Assembly (NCBI GenBank): GCA_030248295.1
Contig: JASANH010000724.1
Coordinates: forward strand, 1-64,000
From: Mesodorylaimus sp. YZB2_4
Lineage: Eukaryota; Nematoda; Enoplea; Dorylaimida; Dorylaimidae
Direction: 5' to 3'
DNA length: 64,000 nucleotides
The notes under the pieces are model-generated. The model was not told the DNA's origin and searched no databases. It saw only the letters and a list, made by a program, of their open reading frames with translations. The stretch's first letter is position 1. The number at the start of each line of letters is the position of its first letter. The translations under genes were made by a program, and so were the position numbers. Shown here piece by piece: positions 1 to 11,698 of this stretch.

Positions 1-16
1 TGACATCAACATCCAG

Positions 17-352
17 TTGAATCAGAACGATCTGCGATTCCTTGGGACGCTGCGAGTGCAAGAGTTCAATGGCAACCCCCCACTGCGATTCGATGTGTGG
101 CTCAAAGATTTTTTCGAGGCGACATCAGCGTGTTCAGCTCAATTGAAGACGTATGCGTTCAGGCGGGCACTTCGAGACATGCCGGCAGCCAGGTATGGTA
201 CGTTCAGTGTGGCGGTCAAGGCATCGTTTAAGTCGACAGTGGAAATGCTGATGCTGACGCAATTGGGACTGATCAATATCGAGAAAGCGGAGGACGATTT
301 TCGGGCGTGCTACGATGACAAGGAGAACGCTCAACAATTTTATGTCAGTTGA
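17..352 (+). pseudogene. gag (capsid-like) fragment of the gypsy element
   Basis: About 111 residues, beginning upstream of any clear start. The run FNGNPPLRFDVWLKDF resembles the start of retrotransposon capsid domains, where a short F-G-P stretch precedes W-L-x-x-F. The frame ends in a TGA at 350-352. The rest of gag is scattered over other frames up to the pol ORF. The match to gag rests on this motif and on the position just upstream of the knuckle and protease. Confidence 0.6.
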
Positions 353-727
353 AGTGTTGTGGAGTCGATGTCAGACGCCGCACAATATGGGTGACAAGGA
401 GAGAAGAATCTACGAACAGTTCCCTCAAGGGGATGAAGCCTCAATTCAAATCGTTGGTGATGACGAAATTTCCGGTAGTCGGCAGTGGACATGCTGGACT
501 CGTGTGGTGAGTTGGGCCATTGGGGCCGCTACTGCCCACTTATAGAGGAGTTTCGACAATTGGTCAAGTCGTTATGGAAGAAAGGCGGACCAAGACCAAG
601 CATAAAGGAAGTGCTGGACGAATTGGCGCATCAGTCAAAAGAAAAGGCGGGCATATCACCAGTGGTCGCTATTTCGGTTGGAGAAGATCGGGCGCCGACC
701 GCGTGAGGGTGCGCGGGCGCGCCTGGT
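353..727 (+). pseudogene. gag 3' remnant with a partial CCHC zinc knuckle
   Basis: The frame from 485 reads CGELGHWGRYCP, which supplies the second Cys, the His and the last Cys (spacing CX4HX4C) of a retroviral nucleocapsid knuckle; the first Cys falls in a neighbouring frame, pointing to a small indel. Downstream the reading frame is lost before pol resumes at about 728. In the living element this region would bind genomic RNA in the virus-like particle. Confidence 0.55.
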
Positions 728-3625
728 GTGACTGGTAAACTTTGGGATACTGGTCAGCTGGCGTGCCCAACCCCGAGCGGCGAGGGGAAAGCCAATGGTG
801 TCGATGTCAAGCCAGTGCGGTCAATGGTTGAGTCAAGTGTACAATGCGAGGATAGTGTGGATTTGGATCGAGAATTGGTCAGGGCAACAGATAGAGAACA
901 GGGTATTGGTAAGCAGGGTGGTGATACTGGGAACCTTGGTTTGGAGGATAGTGTCGCAGATGCTACTGCAAATTCCTTGGTTCTGCGGTTGCCAAATAAT
1001 ATGCCTGAACGGGAGAAGGTCCAGACCCTGTCAAGGTTTTTCAAAATCAACCCTGAGGAGGTGGAAGCTATGTCCATACCCTATGATACATGGAATAGGC
1101 CGATTGCGAGGGTGACCAGGGTACATCTAATCGAAGTGCAGTCGATGTACGGCGAACCGGTCTGTGTCATGCTGGACACAGGCGCGGAGCTGTCGATGGT
1201 CAGTCCAGTGGCGTTAGCAAAATTGCAAGGAGTCAAGGATGTGAAGGAAATCTGCTACATGGACCCAGCCAATGCGATCAATAGTGCAAGTGGTCACGAT
1301 ATGCGGATATTGGGCAGTGCGATAGTCAAGTTCAGAATCGAGGGCGTGGCATCAGCACCAGTCATGGTTTTGGTCACAGACAATATGGATTTCGAATTCG
1401 TGGCTGGACTCGGGCTAATCGAGCAGTGCAAGATGCAATGCGACTTCGAAAGGAAGGTGATCAAGTTTCAAGCAGATCCATGGAATGGAATCGAGGTGAG
1501 GTACACTCAACGCGGTTCAGGACAGGCGTCAAGCTTGTTTGTGAAAGCGGACACCTACTTGCCACCAAGATCTGAGGCGATAGTAGAGTGTAGAGTGCCA
1601 TCTGCGATCAAAACGGAATTGGCAACGGTTCACGAGTGCAAGTGGCGAGAACCGAAGCGGGGATGGCGACCATTCATGTTACCAAGAGGCGTGATCAAAG
1701 CTGAGCGAGAAGATGGCGTGAGGACGGCCAAAGTGGTCATTGTAAATCCAACGGCGTCAGGCTTTCGGCTCAAGCGAGGGACAGCAATTGGACGGGTGGA
1801 AGAACTGCAAGTGTCAAAGGCAAGTGAATCGGTTATCGGGATAGGCAGTTGGGCGCAGGGATTGCCGTGTGGGTTGGTCTGCTCATCACAGACTGATGCC
1901 AAAGGTGATCTCGGCCAGGACGAGCAAGGCGGACGCAAGGATATCGGTGTCCAAGTGCGAGGCGATTATCCAGTTGAGGTGGACAGGGAGTCAGCAGTGC
2001 GAATCGAGAAATTGGCCAGGTTGTTGAAGAAACCACCTGATCTGGCCATGGACGACTGGGGCAAGTTGGTCAAGTGCGTATTGGCGAACAACGATGTATT
2101 CGCATTCAGTTTGCAAGAATTGACGGGAACAACATGGGCGAAGCATCAAATCGATACGGGCGATGCACCACCAGTTCGAAACAAAATGCGGAGAATAATC
2201 GAAGCGCACAAGGATGTGGTCAAGGCTCAAGTGGACGAATATTTGGAGCTGGGGTGGATAGTGCCATCAAGGTCCCCCTGGGCTACAAATGTGGTATTGG
2301 TAAAGAAGAAAGAAGGTACGTGGCGAGTCTGTTTGGACTATCGACCAGTCAACAAGGTGACGAAGAAGGACGCGTATCGTTTGCTCAATATCAACGAGAT
2401 GTTGGACGCGATGCAAGGGTCGAGGATCTTCACGGTTTTGGACATGATGTGCGGCTACAATCAAGTGCCAATGAATCCGAAATCGCAGGAGAAGACAGCG
2501 TTCTACACACCATTCGGGTGTTACGAGTGGACGAGAGCAAGTTTTGGGCTGTGCAACATGCCCGCGGAATATCAAAGGCTGGTCGATATGCTGTTGGCAG
2601 GGATCGAGTGGTTGTATGTGCTGGCATACATCGACGACATCGTCATCTACAGTAAGTCGGTTGATGAGCATGTGGGGCATTTGGAAGCGGTTTTTGGGCG
2701 ATTGCGAGAAGCGAATCTGAAGTTGAAACCGAAGAAGTGCGTGATCGGATGCGGGAGCTTGGAGTATCTTGGGCATCGAATCGATTCAACTGGTTGCCGA
2801 CCATTGAGCGACAAGGTGGAAGAAATACGAAATTACCCCGTGCCCAAGTCATGCGAAGAAGTGCATTCGTTTCTCGGATTGGCTGGTTATTATCGGAAGT
2901 TCTTGGTCAATTATGCGGACAGAAGTAGGCGACTTCGTGAATTGACCAGGAAAGATGCGGTTTTCGAATGGACGGCGGAGAGGCAGGAAGAATTCGAGTA
3001 TTTGAGGCGGGCATTGACGGAAGATCCTGTGCTCAGGTACCCAAATTTCGAGTTGCCATTCGTATTGAGTACAGATGCATCATGGTATGGAATTGGAGCA
3101 GTGTTGGAGCAATATGAACCTTCGGAGCCGAACAAGCGGTGGATGGTGCATTGCGTTTCAAGAGCCCTCAATCCAGCAGAGACGAGATACTGTACAACAG
3201 ATAGGGAGTGCCTGGCAATATATTGGGGCATCCTGCAGTATCGACACTATTTGCTCGGAAGGAAATTCGAAGTGAAGGCGGATCATCAGTGTCTACTGGC
3301 ATGGCAACGCGATCAGGACATGCAGGGACGAAGAGGAAAGTGGTTGGCTCAGTTGCAAGAGTATGATTTCGATATTCATTACAGCGGGGCAAGGACAATG
3401 TGGTGCCTGATTTGCTATCGCGTTGGCCTGGCATGCAAGCCGAAGGCGACCGAGGCGAGCGAGAAATCAAGATCAAGCCCAAGGAAATCGAATGCGACGC
3501 ATGTCAAGCCAAGACCAATCACAAGGATGAAACGATCGCGTGCGAAGGAGGCATTGGCGATGAGCAATGTCAAGGGGATGATGGTCAGTTTTGGTTTCTG
3601 GACCCATACCTCAACGCCGTGGTAG
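728..3625 (+). pseudogene. gypsy pol part 1: protease, reverse transcriptase, RNase H
   Basis: A 965-residue frame. Retropepsin: VCVMLDTGAELSMVS near residue 148, with the expected DTGA. A linker to RT contains YLPPRSEAIVECRV. RT fingers and palm: WRVCLDYRPVN, then FTVLDMMCGYNQV, and the catalytic YIDDIV near residue 637; thumb motif SFLGLAGYYRKF. RNase H begins FVLSTDASWYGIGAVLEQ and includes a TDREC motif. The true product frame shifts at about 3386-3390, where the conserved end of RNase H moves to another frame; the last about 75 residues of this ORF are read out of frame. The protein copies element RNA into DNA in the particle. Confidence 0.93.
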
Positions 3626-4806
3626 CAGTAAGTGACTGTGGGGTTGTGTGTCTAGAAGAGGGGACTGAAAGTGACCATGTAGAAATGGAAGTTGAGACCA
3701 GAGGTATGGTCAGTTGGGGAGTGTCATATGATCGGACTGTGTTGGGAGGCTTAGAGTTGTATGAAGGAAAAGAGTGGGATAGGAGTTCTCTTAGCCCCAC
3801 CCCTGCCCTATCAACGAGTCTTAGAGTACCTTCAGAGTGGTCAAGGGACATCAATAGCGAGGCAGTCCAGAGAGAAATCGGAACGGATGTGTTGACGGGC
3901 CAGTCATACCCAAAGCAAGGGCTCGTTGACCAGATCGAAGCAAGGTTTGGAGCGATTCAAGGGTTAGAAGACGAAGCTGAAGAATCGGGGGACGAACAGG
4001 AATTGGTCAGTGATCAGATATCGGGCAATCAAGACCAATGGGACGAACAACAGGGAGTGGCGATTTTGGCATCGGATTTGTTCAGTATCATGCCAGAACC
4101 AATCACCTTGGCCAAGATGCAGTTACACGATCGGGAACTGCAAGAAATCGGTTTCGATTTGGGCAATGCGAGAAATGGACGAGGTCAGTACTATTATCTG
4201 GATCAAGATGGCGTATTGAAGATCGATTGGGTGAAACCCAATGATGCGCTTGGGCGAGTGTACCGACGGGTTGTTGCGCCAGCTGGGCTGCGGACATTGA
4301 TCTTTGATGTCGCGCACAAGCGTGGTGGACACCCTGGGTTTGGACGATTGTTGGAAAGTATTCGAAGGCACTATTTTTGGCCAACGATGCGGAAAGATTT
4401 GCAGCGGTGGATCGAGGCGTGTCAGGACTGTGCGATGCGAAAGCAAAAGCAAGGAGCGGGACAACCACCGTTGGCACCTCTTCCAATTGCGGGTGCTTTT
4501 GAACGAGTGGCAATCGATATGGTTGGACCATTACCAACGACGGTCAAGGGCAACAAGTATGTATGCGTGTTGGTCGATTCAAGGACGAAACAAGTCGAAC
4601 TGCATGCGTGTGCGGATATGAAAGCGGAAACGGTGGCTGAGTTTGTGGTGCAATGGATTGCGCGCTATGGGGTCATGCGAACACTATTATCGGATCAAGG
4701 AACGAATTTCTGTGGTGCGGTGATGAAGTCAGTTTGCGAAGCGTTTGGGATCGACAAGAGGAGAACATCGTCTTATCATCCACAAACGAACGGCGCCTGC
4801 GAAGCC
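3388..4806 (+). pseudogene. gypsy pol part 2: RNase H tail and integrase
   Basis: The frame opens with the usual end of RNase H (KDNVVPDLLSRW). An acidic, Gln-rich spacer follows. The integrase zinc finger has His-His-Cys-Cys in HKRGGHPGF and CQDCAMRK. Core: VAIDMVGPLP (first Asp), LSDQGTNF (second Asp), and the catalytic Glu region in TNGACEA, immediately before a TAG at 4807. Reading continues in the same frame past that TAG, so the stop is a nonsense mutation. The overlap with the preceding frame is one base, best explained by a one-base loss in a G run at 3386-3389. Confidence 0.9.
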
Positions 4807-4960
4807 TAGAACAAGCAGTTGGGCGACGAGCTGTACTTCTACACGCGGGAAATTCCAGATGAGTGGGACAATTGGTTGCCAATTTTCGCCAGTACCCTCT
4901 TCTATTACTACCACTGGAGCAATCGAATTTCCGTTGCCTCGTGTCGGTGGGACGGGATAA
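4807..4960 (+). pseudogene. integrase C-terminal remnant after the stop
   Basis: After TAG 4807-4809 the same frame keeps integrase-like residues (DEWDNWLP), then shifts near 4890, where a different frame carries a TTTGAIEFPLPRVGG stretch like the conserved S-T-G-x-x-P-F segment of gypsy integrases. Nothing recognisable follows, so the element is truncated at about 4960. Confidence 0.6.
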
Positions 4961-5608
4961 TCTTGTCCTGATCTACATTACCCTGCTTTGCTAAACCAGT
5001 TTCTCCATGCTTATGCTGTACTTGTTTGGTAGCAATTTTTAAACTCTAGGGCTCAATGCTGAAACGTCGTGATTTTGTTGCACTGTGATCCAGTTTATGA
5101 CAAGGCATAGGGAGATCATGAAACAAGCTCTCTCCTCGCTCTCAAACCATTTTGCTTTGTGCGAATGCTAACTGCGTACCTTCGAGTTATGGTCAGTCAA
5201 GAGCACTAAGCTAAATCTAGGTACATTATCTAATCATTTTTGAGACCAACATTTTTGGAGTGTTGGACGGGTGTGCACCTTTTGGGGTCTGTCGTCATAA
5301 GTGAAGATATTACTCCACCGGTACTAAATGCTGTATTGTAAAATTCGCATCCTTGGCATTCTCAGAGAGCGAGTGAACATTTGACCAAATTGTTGGTGAT
5401 AGCAGAGAAGAAAATATGGCTCAGTAAACTATGAAATGCGCATTCTCCGATGTCTAGATGGGCTTATTTCACGCAAAATAAGGTGCGGCATTACCTTCTT
5501 GTGATTGATTATAATTAGCCATCAAATACAAGGCATGCAAGATCCTCCATTTCATGAACAATCTGCACCCAATGTCATCCAAGGTCTGATGAGTGTCACT
5601 AGCCGCGC
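4961..5608. other. No gene seen
   Basis: Mixed-composition DNA without convincing ORFs. It could hold the lost 3' end or LTR of the gypsy element, but no matching 5' LTR is in the window to test this. Confidence 0.5.
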
Positions 5609-5910
5609 CCGGTGACACAAATAAAGCTAGCATTTATGGTCTACTTGTCAGCCCTAAAACCGCGAGCACATGTGACCAGCCAGTAGCCAGGCAGGATCTT
5701 TCTTGATCACCTTTTGTCAGCCTGGACTGGCCTGCTCCGAAGGCGCATCAAACCACATGTACTACCTTTCCTAGTTTCATTTCATTTTTCGCTTATTTCA
5801 CTACTTGTTCAGTCCTGACTCTTCTCCACCTGCCCACGATACCCCCTCGAGGACTGGCCGCGTTCGAGCACATGCAATCTCGAGTGCAAGCAGCACCATT
5901 CTTCAAAATC
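5609..5910 (+). repeat. Dispersed repeat family 1, copy A
   Basis: About 300 bp that recurs in the same orientation at 10307-10610 at roughly 80-85 percent identity by eye. Shared landmarks are TATGGTCTACTTGTCA, AGGCAGGATCTTTCT, CACCTTTTGTCAGCC and CCGCGTTCGA. No ORF and no terminal inverted repeats. Probably a non-autonomous element; GTTCGA near the 3' part hints at a Pol III B box but is weak. Confidence 0.85.
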
Positions 5911-7125
5911 TGCCGCCCTCCTCTTAATCTTTCTCTAAATTTCTCAGTGTGACATTAGCTTGACTAAGATTAGTCCTTTACCCATGTATGGAAAATGAAT
6001 ATTTTATTTTGGTGGGTGACAAGCTTTCGTTTAGAATACATGATTAAGTATTTTAAAAAGGCGGTGGTAAAACATCAACATTAAGTTTTTCCAAATATTT
6101 TGCAGCATTTTCTCCTCACAATACTTGCATGCTGTCATTGGCGGCATAACATTTAACAAAATTTTGTCGACGCATCCTTCATCCTTAATTCTAACCTGAA
6201 TTTTCTGCTGTTTACTCGCTAAGTTTTTGATTCCAATGCGAAGGAGGAACACTTTTTTATTGCATGTTACTCTTCTCTTATTGACTTGACCTCGTTTGTA
6301 TCCTTAACAAATTGAGTTTTAGTTCGAATTTGAATTTCCCGCCTTTAAAGCGCTCTTCTCTGCTGCTGTCTTGTAAGTTTCATGCTCTTAGTGCTACATT
6401 AGGAAGGAAAGGGCTAGAATTTCAGATGTACTTTCCCGTATCTGTGTAACTATGAATATTACGTTGGCGCATTGGATGGCATGGAGCGACCTCGTTTTGC
6501 TTCTGACACGCGCAAGTAAAAGGGAAAATGCGAGCTCTCACAAACAATTCCTTCTGTCATCCGCTGTTATTGTCTGTCAGTCACTGTTCATAACACTCCT
6601 TTTCTCTATAAACACCTTTTTTAAAAGAAATTTTTTTAATTTGAATTTTCCGCTTTTTTTGAAATTTTTCGTATAACCTGATCCTTCAAGTATTATTATC
6701 ATTGTTGTACATAGACATCTTCCAATCAATGAGCTATCAAGTTGTATCCTGCAGACTTTGTCCGCGTTTTAAAATTTTTTCGTTTTTTTGTTCAAAGTGA
6801 CCCCCAACAAAAACCGAAACTTTAAACATTCGTAATAAGTAACATTTTTTAGTCAGCAATTGCTCCCCGCACCTCCCTGATTCGATTAGGCTATATAAAG
6901 TGGCCCCGCGCCTCTCCAGACGGTTTTTATGAGGTCTAAAAGTGCAAAAAATGATAATTTCACCCGAGTGGACCCCCTTCTGAGCACCCTACAACAATTT
7001 GAGGCAATACGTGGTCAAAATCCATGCCAAAAGGCACCAGCAGTGATGTGACCCTGTCGTTTAAATATATAGCTGAATCCCCCGCTCTCACACAGCTCCC
7101 GATCGGCGTTGTGATATATCGGGTC
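5911..7125. other. AT-rich stretch without genes; one TATA-like site
   Basis: T-rich runs and short shadow ORFs only. GCTATATAAAGTGG at about 6890 is a good TATA match but no convincing coding sequence follows. The two short ORFs around 6031-6252 (minus) and 6452-6676 (plus) look like chance. Confidence 0.5.
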
Positions 7126-7182
7126 CATACATACATACCAACCTACATACATACATAAATACATGGGTACATACATATATAT
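7126..7182. repeat. CATA microsatellite
   Basis: Imperfect run of CATA units (CATACATACATA, ending ACATATATATATGA). Sharp borders and no coding context. Confidence 0.85.
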
Positions 7183-7915
7183 ATGACGCCGGACGTTTTC
7201 GCCCATAGAAGGATAACCAGTGAAGATTTTTCAAAGATTTTTGGTACACACCTTCTTCAACTAGTCCCTCATATCTATGCCAAATTTTATCGGTTTCGGC
7301 CACTCGGATCGCGAGTTATTCCAAAAATAATAAACCTGGTCGGGATTTTCGCCCTCGCACCCCCTAAAATGAGTGGAGCCCGAACGGGAAAAGATCTTGC
7401 AAATTCCTTTGGTAGAACTAAAAACTAGTGTAAAGTTACACTGAGAAACGAAATTTTATCGCTTCATGACATCAGGCTGTTGAGATATTGTTGTTGGTGT
7501 GGCACATGTACGACATAGGGGACGCTACCGCGCCCCCATGGATAAGTTTTTAATTAGTCGACGGATTTCTAGCGCTAATTACTTGATCCACTTAATTTCA
7601 GATAAAGTAGAATTTTTTGCCGTCGTTCACGCCGACAACCGAACATTTGAACTAGATATCGGGAAAGACTCAAAGTTTTTTCCTGAACAGAAAGTTCTTG
7701 AAGGGAAACTAGTCTCGCTTTCGGACCTTGGGCGAAGGGCGATGTCGTAAAATATTTTTACTAAGGGAAATTTTTGCGTGCTACTGTTCACAAGCTATGT
7801 AAGTGCGCCAGCTGTTTTCCCAAAATTCATGTGCTGTAATAGCCTCAGTTTTCAACTGTGTTTGTTTTGCAAAACTCTAGGTTGAATTGTCCCAAGTAAC
7901 CGTAGTGGATTGTTC
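7183..7915. other. No gene seen; possible transposon-derived sequence
   Basis: Short open frames at 7183-7428 and 7499-7750 lack motifs, and their starts join directly to the microsatellite. The link of a tetranucleotide run to unique sequence is typical of repeat-derived DNA. I could not assign it. Confidence 0.4.
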
Positions 7916-7917
7916 GA

Positions 7918-9718
7918 AGCATTGGCGGATTGTTCTAGAATGTTCCATGCCTCTAGCGATGAAGAAGATGGCGTCGAAGAGAGTAGTACAGATTTCTGAG
8001 AAACCATCTACAGCTTGCCGGCGGTGTTGATAAATGATGATGATAATTCGCGTAAGCGAAAACGCCCTTTCACGGAAGACGAAGAGAGCGCTTAACGTGA
8101 GTATAACATTTTTAAATTCGCCTACAGCATGTTCACAACTTTTAAAAAAATTCTGCAGATGACGGTTGTGGAGACGGGCAACAGCATTGTTCGTCAGCAT
8201 CAAGCCATGGAAAAGAAACACCCGAGGTGACTTCACATAAAAACTTGATCTGAAACCTTATTCCTCACCCGTTTGTCTGTATAGATTTCGGATGGCGTTC
8301 TGGCAGTGATACTGGCACGCTTTGAAACGAAATTGGACAGAGTTATCGCGAGCAATAAAGATCTAGAGCGAAAAGTTTAAAAGCTTCTAAAAAAAGCTAA
8401 GACTGTTGTTTCCTTAAATTTGGGTTGCTCGAGTCACGAGTCGATACTTTAATTTCATATTCTAGGACACGTCTGATTTAAAAAAAACGAATTCAGAAAA
8501 CGGGAAGGAACATATATTTTTAATTGATCGCGAGTTTTTCACGGATGCTGAGGTCAGTACTGCATAAAGGCAGAATTTCTTTTCTCATTGTAAGCCTTCT
8601 AGGTCGATTTCACTTGGCGAGGTGTTTGCATGAAAAACACGATTTTGGAATTCCTTTTGACTCTCAGCATCGAAATTTACGATTCAAGCCCAGCAATACT
8701 GTCAATTTTACGACGCTTTCATGGTCACCGAAACCTTCGGATTTATTTTCTGACTACGTCAACGAAGAATGATGAGCAAGCGCGCCCTAAATTGGAAAAT
8801 GGAGACAAGAAAGCTTATGAAATTTGCAAAGGTATGTTTTCTTTCATTTTCCGACGATTTCTGTGCAATATCACAATAAGGTACTGATGGCTACAGGCTG
8901 GGAGAAAGGAAAATTCCCGCCATTCCTGGATTTTTTTGACGAAGAAAATGTGTTACGCTTTCTTCCAGAAATTTTTATAATTAAAGCATAAAAATTGTGC
9001 CTGTTCCCTTATTTGGTAAATATTCTCCATTTAACTTAACTTGTAACAGCATAATAGTTCCATGAAACCCAGAGGCTTGAGGAACATGGATGTGGAGCAT
9101 AAATAACGTTTTACAGTAGTTAATCTTGCAAAAGCAACCCCCTGACTCAACCACCTCCCCTTCGCCCATACATGGTTTGCTTTTTGTGTTTTAGCTGTAT
9201 GCAACAAGATCATGTTGGAAGTGAAGTTGGCAAAAAAAGCTACAATATTTAGCATCACCAGGATTGACTCCAGAGCAAATCAATAACAAGATGGTCCACG
9301 AGCGTAGGTTGTTGAGCCAAACCGACTACTCGAAACAAGCTTTTGAACTTGGTGCTCAAGCTGGGCGAGATGCGAAAGCCGATAAAGGGTAAGCAAACGC
9401 ATTATTTGTATTCTGAAAATTATTTGCCTCCACATATTCACGTCAAACTCCTTTTTCAGGAAAATTCAGTCGACATCGTTTTATTGGGAGCTTTTTGATC
9501 GTTAGGATGGCACTGATGAAGGCGAGCCATACCAGTCGTGGACGATTTGGGACGAATGTTGTCTAGCTGAGGCTGGCCGGGTCAAAGGAAAGGAAAAGCT
9601 GGAAATCGAATCATCGATTGTCCTCCCCCGAGTTTGCGAGCTCCGAAAGTTACTACGAACTGCGGTACAGGGAGTGCAAGAAGCTGTTGAAGACTTCAAA
9701 TCGAAGTATGACGATTAG
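7918..9718 (+). pseudogene. Decayed multi-exon gene, unrecognised
   Basis: Plus-strand exon-like blocks with good splice borders. Block 1 (about 7950-8096) is acidic then basic (SSDEEDGVEESS, then RKRKRPFTEDEES, a nuclear-localisation-like run), with an internal TGA. After a 62-base intron, block 2 (8159-8226) and block 3 (8285-8380) read on in one frame to a coiled-coil-like ARFETKLDRVIASNKDLERK. Later blocks: about 8494-8831, 8897-8990 (KFPPFLDFFDEENVLRF), about 9196-9389 (SKQAFELGAQAGRDAK) and 9461-9718 (EGEPYQSWTIWDE, ending FKSKYDD). Introns are 58 to about 75 bases. Several in-frame stops and shifts argue for a pseudogene. The N-terminal acidic/NLS/coiled-coil plan suggests a nuclear protein; I do not recognise the family. 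Confidence 0.5.
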
Positions 9719-9935
9719 GGTAAGAGACATCATGGGGGCGTTTATAATCTTTTCTGGGGCGCTGAAAAGCGCATTTGGGATTTTTTTAGTGCCGTGCAAA
9801 TTGCCGCTTCACTTCAGCTGTCATGTCAAAGATTGTTTTCGAATTTGTATGCCGATGCTATGCGTATGCTCGAAGGTTAAGGAAGTAACGAATGAAACAA
9901 ATAAACTATCACTTATGTGTCAAGGCCAAACCTAT

Positions 9936-10112
9936 GAGGTCGTTAGGGCTAACTGTAGCAAGAAAAGAATGACAAGAATCATGGCAAACCTTGCCAAGAT
10001 TCTTGCCAATGTCGTGTTTTCTTGCTAAGCTTCCCCCAAATTCCTGCTAGTTCTCATGTCAAGATCTTGCCACTATCTCGGCAAGATATTTAGCATGCGC
10101 TTGCCAAGAAAA
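9936..10112. repeat. Cluster of the word CTTGCCAAG in both orientations
   Basis: TTGCCAAG, CTTGGCAAG-like and TCTTGCCA words recur about nine times in 180 bases, separated by irregular spacers and pointing both ways, so the region could fold into many alternative hairpins. It is not a regular tandem repeat. A related cluster lies at 55235-55440. Confidence 0.6.
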
Positions 10113-10306
10113 CTCAGATCGGGCAATGCGGGTTGCGCTAACGATAAGACCGACGGAAGCTACTCCTTCGGCTCCGACCTGAGACTTGCTCCTCGTGCTT
10201 CATTTAATCACGATCACGAAAGCATCATGCGGAAACATGCAAGATCGGCTGCTTCCTGAACAATAACTTGGTGCATCAGCATCGCTCAGAGCAACATCTG
10301 GCTTGA

Positions 10307-10610
10307 CCGGTGACATTAGAGAGGCTAGTTGTTATGGTCTACTTGTCAACACTAAAACCGCGAGTACATGTGACCAGCTAGAGCCAGGCAGGATCTTTCT
10401 AAATCACCTTTTGTCAGCCCGGGCCCGCCCGCTCCGAAGACGCATCACACCACAGGTACTACCTTTCCTATTCTCATTTCATCGATTTTTTGCCAACTTC
10501 AGTCTTTTTCAGTCCTGTGTCTTCTCCACCCACCCACTGCAACCCCTCAGGGGCTAGCCGCGTTCGAACACATGATATCTATAGTGCAATAAGCACAATT
10601 CTATAAAATT
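10307..10610 (+). repeat. Dispersed repeat family 1, copy B
   Basis: Second copy of the 300 bp repeat at 5609-5910, same orientation, with scattered substitutions and a few short indels. It ends about 20 bases before the left arm of the foldback element at 10631. Confidence 0.85.
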
Positions 10611-10630
10611 TCCTCCCACTCATGCACCAA

Positions 10631-11380
10631 GGTATTATTTCCAAAAAGTCTGTTATGACAGACTCGAAACTTTTAGACCAGCCAATGCACACAGTGGAAC
10701 CAGGGCTTGAGATGGCTGGTCTACTCGGCTGCAAGGAAAGGAGGTGGCCTGCGCTGCACAGTGTATAATCACTCGCAAACAGATGCTTGCCGATGTCCAA
10801 ATCAAATCCAACATGCTTCTCTGCCGTGTACTGCTGCTGCTCAGGCAGGCTCCCCAAAGGCAGCTGTGCTGTTCCGCAAAAGCAACCTGCATACTGTGTG
10901 CTAAAGCTGTAGCGCTGCGAGTAAAGTGATATGGCTTATTGTTAAATGCCTAAACCTTGAGAAACAATCTCAACAGTCCTACCTCCCCTTCTTCCAACTT
11001 CATGTTCATGCTCATGGTTTATCATATCAGTGATGACACGCTCGAGGGTGAAGGGACACATAAAACAAAATGATTTACCTAGCCGCGGCTTGAACATTAC
11101 CTACTATGAGCATGTGTGCGCACAGCCCGAGAGTTAGACACTCCTAGCCCACTAGTAGACCACAAGCACAGGATTGCATGGTCCTCTGCTCATTGCCAGG
11201 ATCAGTCGTCCTGATTTTCGTGCAGAAAAAAGAGCTTCTGCTCAGACATTTTTCTTAAACCGTGATTGCGTAGAACTGGCCGAGTAGACCAGCCATCCTA
11301 AGCCCTGGTTCCACTGTGTGCATTAGCTGGTCTAATAGTTTCGAGTCTGTCATAACGAACTTTTTGGAAATAATAAGACC
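10631..11380. mobile_element. MITE-like element with 100 bp terminal inverted repeats
   Basis: The left arm 10631-10728 and the right arm 11280-11380 are inverted copies at about 90 percent identity (shared TTATTTCCAAAAAGT, GACAGACTCGAAACT, GCACACAGTGGAACCAGGGC, GATGGCTGGTCTACTCGG). The 550 bp centre has no transposase-like frame. Size and structure fit a non-autonomous DNA transposon. No clear target duplication was found at the borders. Confidence 0.85.
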
Positions 11381-11698
11381 GTTTTTCGTTTTTTTTGCTG
11401 CAAAGTAGTTTGGCCCAAAACACCTCACCGATCGACCATTTCATACTAGTCAGAAACTCTTACTTACGAAATGCACAGATTTTTCGAATATATACCAACA
11501 AGCTGCAGGCTGTAAGATATACAGGCTGCAGAAAAAAACAGCAAATTAAGTACTTCTTTCACGCTTCGAAACCTTATCTCTGACTGGGCAAAAAGCCAAG
11601 AACCACCCTCATATTCCTCGTTCGCAATAACGTTTGTCTGTCCCGTAAAGACGAGAAACAAACACCAAAATTTCTGAACCATTTTCAACTCGAACTGA
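11381..11698. other. No gene seen
   Basis: A T-rich run after the foldback element and short overlapping ORFs on both strands without recognisable motifs. Confidence 0.5.

Larger units (their letters stand above)
1..4960 (+). mobile_element. Ty3/gypsy LTR retrotransposon, internal region, decayed
   Basis: Plus-strand domains follow the Ty3/gypsy order: gag-like capsid (17-352), partial zinc knuckle (about 500-535), aspartic protease, reverse transcriptase, RNase H, then integrase with HHCC finger and DDE core. This order with integrase after RNase H separates gypsy from copia. The 5' end lies outside the window and I see no LTR at either end; homology fades near 4960. Frameshifts near 560, 3388 and 4890 and a TAG at 4807 mean it cannot make a full polyprotein. 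No envelope gene follows. Confidence 0.93.

Noticed and set aside
1..4960. Intact, active gypsy retrotransposon
   Set aside because: At least three frame changes and a TAG in integrase; no LTRs visible.
7183..7750. Two consecutive small genes after the CATA microsatellite
   Set aside because: No Kozak, no motif, and the first start codon lies in the microsatellite border.
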